DNA from: Chloracidobacterium sp. UBA6041
GTDB lineage: Bacteria; Acidobacteriota; Blastocatellia; Pyrinomonadales; Pyrinomonadaceae
NCBI GenBank assembly: GCA_002427845.1
Contig: DIYZ01000137.1
Coordinates: forward strand, 13,315-41,438
DNA: 28,124 nucleotides
Direction: 5' to 3'
Shown here: piece after piece, positions 15,142 to 22,281 of the stretch
How positions within the stretch are numbered: position 1 is the stretch's first letter
Layout of the letters: each line of letters begins with the position of its first letter
The notes under the pieces: model-generated
The model's input: only the letters and a program-made list of their open reading frames with translations
Told to the model about the DNA's origin: nothing
Database searches by the model: none
Position numbers and translations under genes: made by a program

Positions 15142-15558
15142 ATGTTAAGAATAATTCTTGTGGCTTTCGATGGTTCCGAGCAATCACGCTCTGCTTTCGA
15201 CCTGGGATTGGAGATCGCCGCTAAGTTCAATGCGAAGCTACTGGTGGTGGGGATCATAAGTTTACCTGAACCGGCGATCTCGGTCGAAATTGACGCGATG
15301 CTTGATCACGGGAAGACCCACTTCGCCGAAGAGTTTGCACAACTGGCCGAAAAAGCGAAAGAGGCAGGGGTTCCATTCGAGACGGAAGTTGGGGTTGGCC
15401 ATCCGGCCGAGCACATCTTGCGTTACGCGGAGGACAATCATGCCGACATGATTGTTATGGGCCGACGCGGTCTGACGCGAGTGACGCGTTGGATTCTGGG
15501 CTCGGTGTCGGAACGCGTCATGCGTTACGCGCACTGCCCCGTCACCGTCGTTAAATAG
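15142..15558 (+). CDS. Universal stress protein (UspA family)
   Basis: A 138-residue cytoplasmic Usp. It starts 'RIILVAFDGSEQSRSAFDLG' and ends with the nucleotide-binding pattern G-x2-G-x9-G-S ('GRRGLTRVTRWILGSVS', about residues 107-123) and 'HCPVTVV'. It should therefore bind ATP. The start codon is 11 bases after the antiporter stop and has AAAGGAGAAG just upstream, so it is in the antiporter operon. Usp genes are recurrent partners of fluoride riboswitches and antiporters; what it senses here is unknown. Confidence 0.92.
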   Translation: MLRIILVAFDGSEQSRSAFDLGLEIAAKFNAKLLVVGIISLPEPAISVEIDAMLDHGKTHFAEEFAQLAEKAKEAGVPFETEVGVGHPAEHILRYAEDNHADMIVMGRRGLTRVTRWILGSVSERVMRYAHCPVTVVK

Positions 15559-15629
15559 AGAGCTTTTGATGCACGGCACAACTTGCGGCCAGTTCTGCGG
15601 CCCGAGGCAATCACCGAACGGTTGGTGAG

Positions 15630-15974
15630 ATGTTGAAGACAATTCTGGTGGCTTTTGATGGTTCGGATCCAAGCACTCGCGCCTTCGCGTTGAGCCTTGA
15701 GTTTGCCACCAGATTCAATGCAGATGTACTGCTAGCCAGAGTCACGCCAAGCCATGAGTTCGACGCTATGCAGGAGGAGAGAATGGACGAGATTTGCGAA
15801 GAGATGCGCAACCTCTGCCGAGAGGCCATGCGCAATGGAGTGCGCTGTAAATACCGGTCCGATGTTGGTCATTCGGCTGATCGAATCTTGCGAGCAGTTG
15901 CTCGGGTATTTCGGGGGAACTGGATTCCCAGAGGGGGATGGCCGGACGAAAATTCGCGTCGAGCATCCGACTGA
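15630..15974 (+). CDS. Truncated universal stress protein
   Basis: A 114-residue relative of the previous gene. Residues about 1-88 match well: 'KTILVAFDGSDPSTRAFALS' and 'GVRCKYRSDVGHSADRILRA'. After that the sequence becomes unrelated ('VARVFRGNWIPRGGWPDE'), and the G-x2-G-x9-G-S ATP loop and the final strand are missing. No other frame restores them. It is either a damaged duplicate or a short form unable to bind ATP normally. It is the last gene before the third riboswitch and 71 bases after the intact Usp. Confidence 0.7.
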   Translation: MLKTILVAFDGSDPSTRAFALSLEFATRFNADVLLARVTPSHEFDAMQEERMDEICEEMRNLCREAMRNGVRCKYRSDVGHSADRILRAVARVFRGNWIPRGGWPDENSRRASD

Positions 15975-16002
15975 TTACGACGAAATTCAGGACAACGAAT
16001 GA

Positions 16003-16032
16003 TTGCAACGCTTGCGAGGTCTCTACTAAAAT
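16003..16032 (+). promoter_or_regulatory. Probable promoter of the enolase operon
   Basis: TTGCAA (16003-16008), 18 bases, TAAAAT (16027-16032). The -10 matches at 5 of 6 positions. The start would be near 16039, immediately before the fluoride aptamer. Confidence 0.45.
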
Positions 16033-16042
16033 AGGTTCGAAC

Positions 16043-16094
16043 AAGGTGATGGAGTTCGCCATCAACCACTGCCCGCGCAGTTGATGACTCCTAT
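16043..16094 (+). promoter_or_regulatory. Fluoride riboswitch of the enolase operon
   Basis: AAGGTGATGGAGTTCGCC (16043-16060), ATCAACC, a short G/C helix and GTTGATGACTCCT (to about 16092) make a fluoride aptamer with GGAGT-ACTCC pairing. It is the third copy in 2.6 kb. It lies 39 bases before a 28-codon reading frame and about 1 kb before enolase. Confidence 0.92.
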
Positions 16095-16129
16095 TTCGAA
16101 GCTTTGACAGCTTTCGGAAAGGAGTTTTT
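16087..16129 (+). terminator. Riboswitch expression-platform terminator for the enolase operon
   Basis: ACTCCT (16087-16092) pairs with AGGAGT (16120-16125); an inner helix CGAAGC/GCTTTCG extends the stem; T residues follow to 16129. The right arm, AAAGGAG, is also a perfectly placed Shine-Dalgarno sequence for the TTG at 16133. Confidence 0.78.
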
Positions 16130-16132
16130 CAT

Positions 16133-16219
16133 TTGCAGCGAAAGCTGGTTTCCATCATTGATAATGTCATTGATCTGCTGGAGCGCATGCCGAGAATCTA
16201 TCGGAGGCTGACTACCTGA
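16133..16219 (+). CDS. 28-residue microprotein or leader peptide behind riboswitch
   Basis: Frame TTG to TGA, 28 codons, predicted 'MQRKLVSIIDNVIDLLERM' then PRIYRRLTT: a basic, amphipathic helix. AAAGGAG lies 8 bases before the TTG. Its TGA overlaps the ATG of the next gene (TGATG), so translation could be coupled. The Shine-Dalgarno is part of the terminator hairpin and is free only when fluoride prevents that hairpin. No family is known to me; it may be a leader rather than a working protein. Confidence 0.5.
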   Translation: MQRKLVSIIDNVIDLLERMPRIYRRLTT

Positions 16220-17115
16220 TGCACGAGACTGCGACAGCAAAGACGGATCAGTTTGCCTTCCAGGTCAAACGAGCGGAACAGTTGCCGGTATTACTACGGC
16301 AGTTTTATGAAGCTCAGATCCACACTGGTTCTTGCAGCATCTTTGCGCCGCCTCTGACAAGCTTGCCCCCGCGCCACAGCCAACCACGTGCTGGATATTT
16401 GATCATGCTCTTTGATCACCGGTTATTGATCGCGATCGATCGTAGCAATTATCTGATCCGGACGATGAATATTCCCTTCGATGACGTCATCTGCGTCGAG
16501 ATGGGCCAGGTCTTACTCTTCTCCTGGATGAAGATCGTTTTCGGCCGCCATACATGCGAGGAGATCAAGATTCCGTTCAATACAGTAGGTTTCAACTTAT
16601 TCAAGCAAGTGCTGGACACCATTCGGCGTAAGCTCGATGCATCAGAAGCATTAGGCGCGAGCGTACAATTAACGGCTGAATTGCCCCTCAAATTTGGAAA
16701 CGCGTTGCGCGAATGGCTGTTCGCTGACGAGAAGGTAATCTCGTATGCATTTCAACCGGAGTTACGCAGACGAAGACTACTACTGCTCAGCAAGCAGGTT
16801 GCCGCACCATTGTTGGTCGCCTTAACTGATCGCCAACTCCTCTGGCTTACCGAGGAGCCGGCCGTTGCGTTTGAGCGACTGGGAGAGTACAGCGAGATCT
16901 ATACTTATTGTCCGCTGTCTCGGCTGCGTTCTATTGCCGTTGAGCGCCGAGGGGAAGCGCAGATTGCTGCCGTCCGTTTGAGCCTTACAAATGAAAGCGC
17001 TTCTTTCTCTCGGGAAGCGTTCATCAGCTCGGACATGGCCTCTGTATTTGAGAGCTTCTGTCGCGCGGTTGAGTTTGAAGTTAGATCAGCCGAACCATCG
17101 GCTTCTGTTCACTGA
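16219..17115 (+). CDS. Uncharacterised protein with probable tandem PH-like domains, fluoride-controlled
   Basis: A 298-residue cytoplasmic-looking protein that I do not recognise by family. Two similar-looking halves are visible. The first, about residues 55-140, has 'GYLIMLFDHRLLIAIDRSNY' and 'IPFDDVICVEMGQVLLFSWM', then 'FNLFKQVLDTIRRKL'. The second, about 172-288, has 'RRLLLLSKQVAAPLLVALTD' and 'LLWLTEEP', ending in 'SVFESFCRAVEF'. Strand-rich text closed by a helix suggests a bacterial PH fold, but this is inference. No signal or membrane segment is seen. It starts at an ATG that overlaps the micro-ORF stop, with GGAGG 11 bases upstream, and ends 13 bases before enolase. Confidence 0.75.
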   Translation: MHETATAKTDQFAFQVKRAEQLPVLLRQFYEAQIHTGSCSIFAPPLTSLPPRHSQPRAGYLIMLFDHRLLIAIDRSNYLIRTMNIPFDDVICVEMGQVLLFSWMKIVFGRHTCEEIKIPFNTVGFNLFKQVLDTIRRKLDASEALGASVQLTAELPLKFGNALREWLFADEKVISYAFQPELRRRRLLLLSKQVAAPLLVALTDRQLLWLTEEPAVAFERLGEYSEIYTYCPLSRLRSIAVERRGEAQIAAVRLSLTNESASFSREAFISSDMASVFESFCRAVEFEVRSAEPSASVH

Positions 17116-17128
17116 GGATGATGGATAT

Positions 17129-18409
17129 ATGCCAATTATTAAATCAATCGACGCCTTTGAGATCCTCGATTCGCGTGGCAATCCAACCATAGAGGTCGAG
17201 GTTTCGCTGGAGAGTGGAGTCAAGTCAAGCGCTGCGGTTCCATCTGGAGCTTCTACCGGGGAAGCGGAGGCTGTTGAGCTGCGTGATCACGACCAGACGC
17301 GCTACGGCGGCAAAGGAGTAAGAGACGCTGTTGCGAACGTACGCTGCAAAATCGCTCCGCATTTAGTAGGACTCGATGCGCGCCAGCAAGCGCTGATCGA
17401 TCAGAAGATGGTCAAGCTAGACGGAACGTCGAACAAGCGCGTGCTTGGAGCCAACGCGATCCTGGGAGTCTCCATGGCGGTGGCCAGGGTCGCGGCCATC
17501 TATGCTGGCGAACCACTATTTAGGTACCTCGGCGGCTCCAGTGCTACGACCCTACCAGTTCCGATGATGAATGTGCTGAACGGCGGCCGGCATGCGAGCA
17601 ACAATGTGGACTTTCAGGAGTACATGATCGTCCCACTGGGCGCATCCTGTTTCAACGAAGCACTACGCTGGGCCGCAGAAACTTTTCATGCTCTTAAGAA
17701 AGTTCTTTCGAAGCGTGGGTACTCAACGGCTGTCGGTGACGAAGGCGGTTTTGCTCCGAATCTAAAATCGAATACCGAGCCACTAGAATTAATCCTGGAG
17801 GCGATTGAGACCGCGGGGTACAAAGCCGGCGAGCAGATCGCCCTGGCTCTTGACCCTGCTGCTAGCGAGTTCTACGAGAACGGAAAATACGTGCTGCGGA
17901 AATCTGACGGCTCGACAAAAACGAGCGAGGAGATGATTAGGCTCTTCGACGATTGGATTCGGCAGTACCCTATTGTTTCACTTGAGGACGGATGGTCAGA
18001 ACATGATTGGGAAGGCTGGAAAATGGCGACCCGCGAGCTGGGAAGCAAAGTACAATTAGTGGGAGACGACATCTTCGTGACGAATCCTGAAATCATTGCC
18101 CGGGGCATCGAGGAGGGAGTGGCAAACTCAGTGCTCATTAAGCTGAACCAGATCGGCACGGTGACTGAGACTCTTAAAGCAATCGAAACAGCACGCGCCG
18201 CAGGTTACTCCTGTGTCTGCTCGCATCGGTCGGGCGAAACAGAAGATACCTTTCTCGCAGACTTTACAGTGGGAAGTGGGGTAGACCAGATCAAGACGGG
18301 ATCATTATGCCGCTCGGAGCGAGTAGCCAAATACAACCGCTTACTGCGCATCGAGAGTGAGTTGCGCACGACTGCTCGTTTTCCCGGACGCAGCGCGTTC
18401 AAGCAGTAA
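17129..18409 (+). CDS. eno: Enolase (phosphopyruvate hydratase), fluoride-controlled
   Basis: A 426-residue glycolytic enzyme converting 2-phosphoglycerate to phosphoenolpyruvate. All signatures are present: 'EILDSRGNPTIEVEV', 'AVPSGASTGEAEAVELRD', 'VGDEGGFAPN', 'IVSLEDGWSEHDWEGW', 'LVGDDIFVTNP', 'LIKLNQIGTVTET', 'CSHRSGETEDTFLADF' and 'IKTGSLCRSERVAKYN'. The metal ligands and catalytic residues expected in these blocks are seen. Enolase is a classic fluoride-inhibited enzyme, and its gene is a known fluoride-riboswitch partner. The start ATG at 17129 matches the family's 'MPIIKSIDAFEILDSRG'; the longer frame from 16991 overlaps the upstream gene. Whether a second, housekeeping enolase exists elsewhere cannot be seen. 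Confidence 0.96.
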   Translation: MPIIKSIDAFEILDSRGNPTIEVEVSLESGVKSSAAVPSGASTGEAEAVELRDHDQTRYGGKGVRDAVANVRCKIAPHLVGLDARQQALIDQKMVKLDGTSNKRVLGANAILGVSMAVARVAAIYAGEPLFRYLGGSSATTLPVPMMNVLNGGRHASNNVDFQEYMIVPLGASCFNEALRWAAETFHALKKVLSKRGYSTAVGDEGGFAPNLKSNTEPLELILEAIETAGYKAGEQIALALDPAASEFYENGKYVLRKSDGSTKTSEEMIRLFDDWIRQYPIVSLEDGWSEHDWEGWKMATRELGSKVQLVGDDIFVTNPEIIARGIEEGVANSVLIKLNQIGTVTETLKAIETARAAGYSCVCSHRSGETEDTFLADFTVGSGVDQIKTGSLCRSERVAKYNRLLRIESELRTTARFPGRSAFKQ

Positions 18410-18420
18410 GGAGCTGCCCG

Positions 18421-18810
18421 ATGGTACGAAGGACCAGAGTACACGGGTTCCAACATAATCAACTCGGCGTCACCTTCTTCCAAAGTGGGGCATTCGATCT
18501 GGCCGCCGAGCAGTTTACCTTCGCCACTACGGGAGCGCCGTGGGTCTCGACCTATTGGCTGAATCTGGGTGTCGCGTTGCTGCAGAAGGAGCAACTTGAC
18601 AACGCTGAAGTGGCGCTGGAACGAACCCTTGCATTGGATCCGCGAAAACAATCAGCCTATTACCATTTGGCCCAGATATATGAGAAACGTGGGGACGCGA
18701 AAGCATTTAGACAGGCGTTTGAAAAGGTTATCGAACTTGGTCCAAAGACTCATTTGGGCCAACGTGCGCGTGAACGTCTAGACCACTGGAAACCTCGCAT
18801 AACCACGTGA
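18421..18810 (+). CDS. TPR-repeat protein in the enolase operon
   Basis: A 129-residue soluble protein with about three tetratricopeptide repeats: 'HNQLGVTFFQSGAFDLAAEQ', 'YWLNLGVALLQKEQLDNAEV' and 'AYYHLAQIYEKRGDAKAFRQ', each with the usual small residues at helix contacts. It begins 11 bases after the enolase stop, with AAGGAG 6 bases before the ATG. TPRs mediate protein contacts; a partner is not obvious. It is likely co-transcribed with enolase and thus under fluoride control. Confidence 0.85.
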   Translation: MVRRTRVHGFQHNQLGVTFFQSGAFDLAAEQFTFATTGAPWVSTYWLNLGVALLQKEQLDNAEVALERTLALDPRKQSAYYHLAQIYEKRGDAKAFRQAFEKVIELGPKTHLGQRARERLDHWKPRITT

Positions 18811-18885
18811 GTCGCAAGGCAAGGACACGGCAAAGGTTAAGGTAAACCGTCAAGACTAGAGCCCGGTTTGAAGTGATTTCGAACA

Positions 18886-19539
18886 ATGGAAGCCAACAGC
18901 AAAGTGAGTTCCATCATGGAGTGGTTCAGCTTCTTGCGTGGAGATGAGGGCTATTTTCCACTCTTCAAGCGCATGGGTTCTAACATTTCGGATGCATCGG
19001 AAGCCCTTGTTGAAATGCTCGCTGACAACAGTGGAGACTATGCAAGGCATGTCGAGCGGATCGGATCGATTGAACACGCCTGCGATGACCTCACGCATAC
19101 AATTATCGAAAAGTTAAACAAATCGTTCATCACTCCGTTTGACAGGGCCGATATCTATAGCCTGTCCTCTGCTCTCGACGACGTTGTTGATCTCATCAAT
19201 GGAGCAGCAAGGGCTATGGTTATGTACAACGTACCAGAGTCAACCGAGTATGCACGTCGGTTCGCTAATGTTCTCACGCGCATGGCTTCTCAACTGAAGG
19301 TTGTGATGTCTGCCCTTGAACGGCCGACTGGTATCACGTTGCACCTGGTCGAGCTTCATCGTTTGGAGAATGAGGGAGATGAGCTATACAGCGCAGCTAT
19401 GGAAGAGTTATTTCAGGGCAAATCCGACGTGATAACAGTGATCAAGTGGAAGGATATTTACGAAAAACTAGAGGCCGCAATCGATCGCGTCGAACATATT
19501 GCTAATCTGGTCGAGAGTGTTCTGATTAAGAATACATAG
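18886..19539 (+). CDS. DUF47 / PhoU-like protein (PiT accessory type)
   Basis: A 217-residue helical cytoplasmic protein. 'FITPFDRADIYSLSSALDDV' then VDLING, and 'ITVIKWKDIYEKLEAAIDRV' then EHIAN, are DUF47/PhoU-like signatures. Such proteins usually accompany a PiT phosphate transporter and bind metal clusters; here no transporter gene is nearby. It lies 75 bases after the TPR gene and may be the end of the fluoride-regulated operon or have its own promoter. The ATG at 18886 has no clear ribosome site; an internal ATG at 18916 (MEWFSFLRG) is also plausible. Confidence 0.88.
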   Translation: MEANSKVSSIMEWFSFLRGDEGYFPLFKRMGSNISDASEALVEMLADNSGDYARHVERIGSIEHACDDLTHTIIEKLNKSFITPFDRADIYSLSSALDDVVDLINGAARAMVMYNVPESTEYARRFANVLTRMASQLKVVMSALERPTGITLHLVELHRLENEGDELYSAAMEELFQGKSDVITVIKWKDIYEKLEAAIDRVEHIANLVESVLIKNT

Positions 19540-19543
19540 GCCG

Positions 19544-19575
19544 GCTTTCAGAAAGTAACTCCCCGAAAGCTCGTT
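19544..19575 (+). terminator. Possible weak terminator behind the DUF47 gene
   Basis: GCTTTC (19544-19549) pairs with GAAAGC (19565-19570), followed by TCGTTT. The stem is short and the T-run poor. It is the only hairpin seen between the DUF47 gene and the convergent glnA. Confidence 0.3.
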
Positions 19576-19610
19576 TCCGAACTGTCTCTCAGCATGACCT
19601 CCAATGGGGA

Positions 19611-21035
19611 CTACACGTCGAAGTAGAGCGAAAACTCCAGCGGATGCGGCCGCATACGCAGCGGGGTTATCTCCTTATCACGTTTGTAGCCGATCCAACG
19701 CTCGATTAATTGCGGACTGAAAACGTCGCCTTTCAGAAGAAACTCGTTATCTGCTTCCAACGCTTTCAATGCGTCGTCCAACGAACCCGGCAGGCTCGGA
19801 ACATCCTTCAATTCCTCCGGCGAGAGATCGTAGATATCTTTTTCAAGTGGCTCTCCGGGATCGATCCGGTTCTGAATTCCATCGAGTCCCGCAAGTAACA
19901 TCGCTGAGAATGCCAGATACGGATTGCATGAAGGATCAGGCGGACGAAACTCCAGACGCTTCAGTTTCGGATTCGTAGAGAACATGGGAATGCGAATAGC
20001 GGCTGAGCGATTCCTTGCCGAGTAAGCAAGATTCACCGGAGCTTCGAAGCCGGGCACCAAACGCTTGTAGCTATTTGTTGTCGGCGCTGCAAACGCAACA
20101 ATGGCCGCCGCGTGTTTCAGCAGTCCGCCAATGTAGTAGAGACCCATCTCGGAGAATCCCCCATAACCATCGCCTGCAAACAACGGCTTCTCGCCTTTCC
20201 AGAGAGACTGATGGCAGTGCATCCCCGAGCCGTTGTCGCCAAAGAGCGGTTTAGGCATGAAAGTCGCCGCCTTGCCATGTTGGTATGCAGTATTGCGAAC
20301 CACGTATTTAAATATCTGTAGATTGTCTGCGGTACCCAAAAGCGTCGCATATCGGAAATCGATCTCACACTGGCCGGCCGTCGCTACTTCGTGGTGGTGA
20401 CATTCAACAGTGATTCCACACTTCGCCAGCGTCAGTGATATCGACGAGCGCAGATCGCTCAACGTGTCAGTCGGCGGACAAGGTACGTACCCTTCCTTAG
20501 GTCGAATGCGGTAACCGAGATTCGATCCCGAGAATTCGTTAGCGTCCCGGCCACTATTCCAGTGGCCTTCGTCGGAGTCGATCGCGTAGCCAGCAGACTG
20601 CTGCTCGTTGTGAAACTTCACGGAGTCAAAGACGAAGAACTCAGCCTCGGGACCAAAGTAAGCAATGTCAGCAAGGCCGGTAAATTTCAGATAACTCTCG
20701 GCGCGAACTGCGACAGAGCGCGGATCGAATGGATAGCCTTCCTTCGTGATCGGATCAACGGCATTGCCGACCAAACAAAGCGTCGGCTCTTCCGTAAACG
20801 GATCCATCCAGAAGCGCGCTGCGTCGGGAACCAGAAGCATGTCCGACTCATGAATTGCCGCCCAGCCGCGAATAGAAGAGCCGTCGAAGCCGAATCCGTC
20901 TTCAAACGTGTCTTCGCCAAGTTCGCCGATGGGGAATGTAAAATGCTGCCAGGCTCCCGGAAAATCGGTGAACCTTACAGAAACGAATTTTGCTCCCTCG
21001 TCAGAGGCGTATTTCAAGACAGTTTTAGGGTTCAT
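19611..21035 (-). CDS. glnA: Glutamine synthetase, type I
   Basis: A 474-residue enzyme joining ammonia to glutamate with ATP; it forms a dodecamer. Blocks present: 'FTDFPGAWQHFTFP', 'DGFGFDGSSIRGW', 'YFGPEAEFFVFD' with metal-ligand Glu, 'CGITVECHHHEVATAGQCEI', 'FGDNGSGMHCHQSLW', 'SYKRLVPGFEAPVNLAYSAR' and 'LEFRPPDPSCNPYLAFSAML'. The region 'DIYDLSPEELKDVPSLPGSL' keeps the Tyr that is adenylylated in GSI-beta enzymes, so control by GlnE-type modification is likely. Length is normal. ATG with AGGAG 6 bases upstream. It converges with the fluoride island. Confidence 0.97.
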   Translation of the reverse strand: MNPKTVLKYASDEGAKFVSVRFTDFPGAWQHFTFPIGELGEDTFEDGFGFDGSSIRGWAAIHESDMLLVPDAARFWMDPFTEEPTLCLVGNAVDPITKEGYPFDPRSVAVRAESYLKFTGLADIAYFGPEAEFFVFDSVKFHNEQQSAGYAIDSDEGHWNSGRDANEFSGSNLGYRIRPKEGYVPCPPTDTLSDLRSSISLTLAKCGITVECHHHEVATAGQCEIDFRYATLLGTADNLQIFKYVVRNTAYQHGKAATFMPKPLFGDNGSGMHCHQSLWKGEKPLFAGDGYGGFSEMGLYYIGGLLKHAAAIVAFAAPTTNSYKRLVPGFEAPVNLAYSARNRSAAIRIPMFSTNPKLKRLEFRPPDPSCNPYLAFSAMLLAGLDGIQNRIDPGEPLEKDIYDLSPEELKDVPSLPGSLDDALKALEADNEFLLKGDVFSPQLIERWIGYKRDKEITPLRMRPHPLEFSLYFDV

Positions 21036-21118
21036 GTTTTCTCCTGAAGGGTAAAGAGAGTGTTAGCGGTGCTCTTCGCCCCGGCGTGGTTGTTGGTGCG
21101 AAGTGTTTAGGAAACTTG

Positions 21119-21168
21119 CCCGGTCTACGAAATCGAGCGATCGTCATAAATGGACGACCGGGAGTATA
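21119..21168 (-). promoter_or_regulatory. glnA -10 box and leader hairpin (tentative)
   Basis: On the minus strand TATACT (21168-21163) could be a -10 box; no good -35 is seen at the normal distance. Directly behind it CCCGGTC (21162-21156) and GACCGGG (21125-21119) can close a long leader hairpin. The leader would be about 120 bases. Function is not shown. Confidence 0.3.
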
Positions 21169-21215
21169 CAACACTCGGGCGCTCGTTGAAGACCGGAGAG
21201 TTGTTTAGCGACTGA

Positions 21216-21410
21216 TGTCTTCCTCACGAGGCGAATGATGATGTGAGGAACGCTTTCGCTGAACTGTGCAAGGACAAAAGGCCTGAGGATTATGTCTTTT
21301 TCAGCACCAAGACTCGATCATGTTTGCGGGAAGTAAAGAGGGGGTTTCACACTGCCTGCCGACTTGCCGGGATCGAAGGGCTGATCTGGAAAGACCGGAT
21401 ATGGCCTTAG
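21216..21410 (+). pseudogene. Fragment of a tyrosine recombinase (phage-type integrase)
   Basis: In this frame, open from 21216 to the TAG at 21408, the text 'NAFAELCKDKRPEDYVFFST' and 'CLREVKRGFHTACRLAGIEG' is the central part of the catalytic domain of XerC-like/phage integrases, just before the H-x-x-R box. The frame stops at 'LIWKDRIWP', where 'F-HDLRHT' would be expected, so the catalytic His, Arg and Tyr are missing. No N-terminal part is seen. It sits in the 540-base gap between glnA and the kinase-like gene. Confidence 0.65.
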
Positions 21411-21577
21411 AGATGTTGGCGACGTTGAGAGAGGAGATCCGAGAAGTATAACCAAGCCGGTTGAATAAAATAGGGCGTGAGGATCGTGGCGAACCAAAGG
21501 CATCTTTTAATATTTCAGACACCGACAAAATCGCAGACTGCGCGGCGCTCAGTGAGAGCACTCAACTGATGTCCAAT

Positions 21578-22210
21578 TTACTCGATCAATCCCTTCCGTT
21601 TCATAATCGTGATGATCGTCTGCGCAATATCGTCAAGTGGCAAAAGACTCGTATCTATTGAGAGATGGTAGTTATTAGCGCAGGTCCATTCGTGGTTAGT
21701 CATCTCTGTAAAATATTTCTCTCGCATCTCGTCCGACTCTTTAATCAGCGTGCGAGCCCTTGTCGGGTCCAAATCCTTATAGACATCCATCACACGCCTG
21801 GTGCGAAAGCTCGTCGGCGCATGGCAGAAGATATTGAACATCGCCGGATGGCGCGGCAGCACATACACGCCGGCCCACCCAATTACGATGCAGTCGTGCT
21901 TGCTCGCAATTCGTCGCAGTATCTCGGTCTGTTTTTCAAAAAGCTGCTTGTCGGAAAATGTTCTGACTGGCGGTGGATTGTAATGCGAATCAGGAGTGCC
22001 AAACGTCAACCCCCCGAGAATCCTTTCCCAGAATGATGAGACCCTTTCCGCTCGTGAAACTATAGCCTCGTCGTCGCACCCAAACTCCTGCGCGGCCAGG
22101 TGCAGCACTTCGCGGTCAACATATTTGAATCCCAGATGCGTGGCCATGACTTGCCCGATATACGAGCCGCCGGTTCCCATTTGTCGTGAGATGGTGATGG
22201 TGGTTTTCAT
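21578..22210 (-). CDS. Cytidylate-kinase-like family protein
   Basis: A 210-residue soluble protein. It begins 'MKTTITISRQMGTGGSYIGQ', the P-loop-like start of the cytidylate-kinase-like family, then 'LGFKYVDREVLHLAAQEFG'. The middle has 'DCIVIGWAGVYVLPRHPAMF', typical of these proteins. The P-loop lacks the usual Lys of true kinases (GTGGSY), as is common in this family, so real kinase activity is unsure. The true cmk is usually elsewhere in the chromosome. It lies 71 bases after the exporter operon on the same strand. The ATG has no strong ribosome site. Confidence 0.85.
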   Translation of the reverse strand: MKTTITISRQMGTGGSYIGQVMATHLGFKYVDREVLHLAAQEFGCDDEAIVSRAERVSSFWERILGGLTFGTPDSHYNPPPVRTFSDKQLFEKQTEILRRIASKHDCIVIGWAGVYVLPRHPAMFNIFCHAPTSFRTRRVMDVYKDLDPTRARTLIKESDEMREKYFTEMTNHEWTCANNYHLSIDTSLLPLDDIAQTIITIMKRKGLIE

Positions 22211-22281
22211 CGCTTCGACTCAGATACTACTGAAAGGGTTCCTCGGGACTGCTTATGGCGCGGATAAGTTCAAAATGCAAG

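Noticed and set aside
16991..17128. Extended enolase start
   Set aside because: Overlaps the upstream gene out of frame; the conserved enolase N-terminus begins at 17129.
20562..21047. A 161-codon plus-strand frame opposite glnA
   Set aside because: Shadow of glnA; no independent signals.
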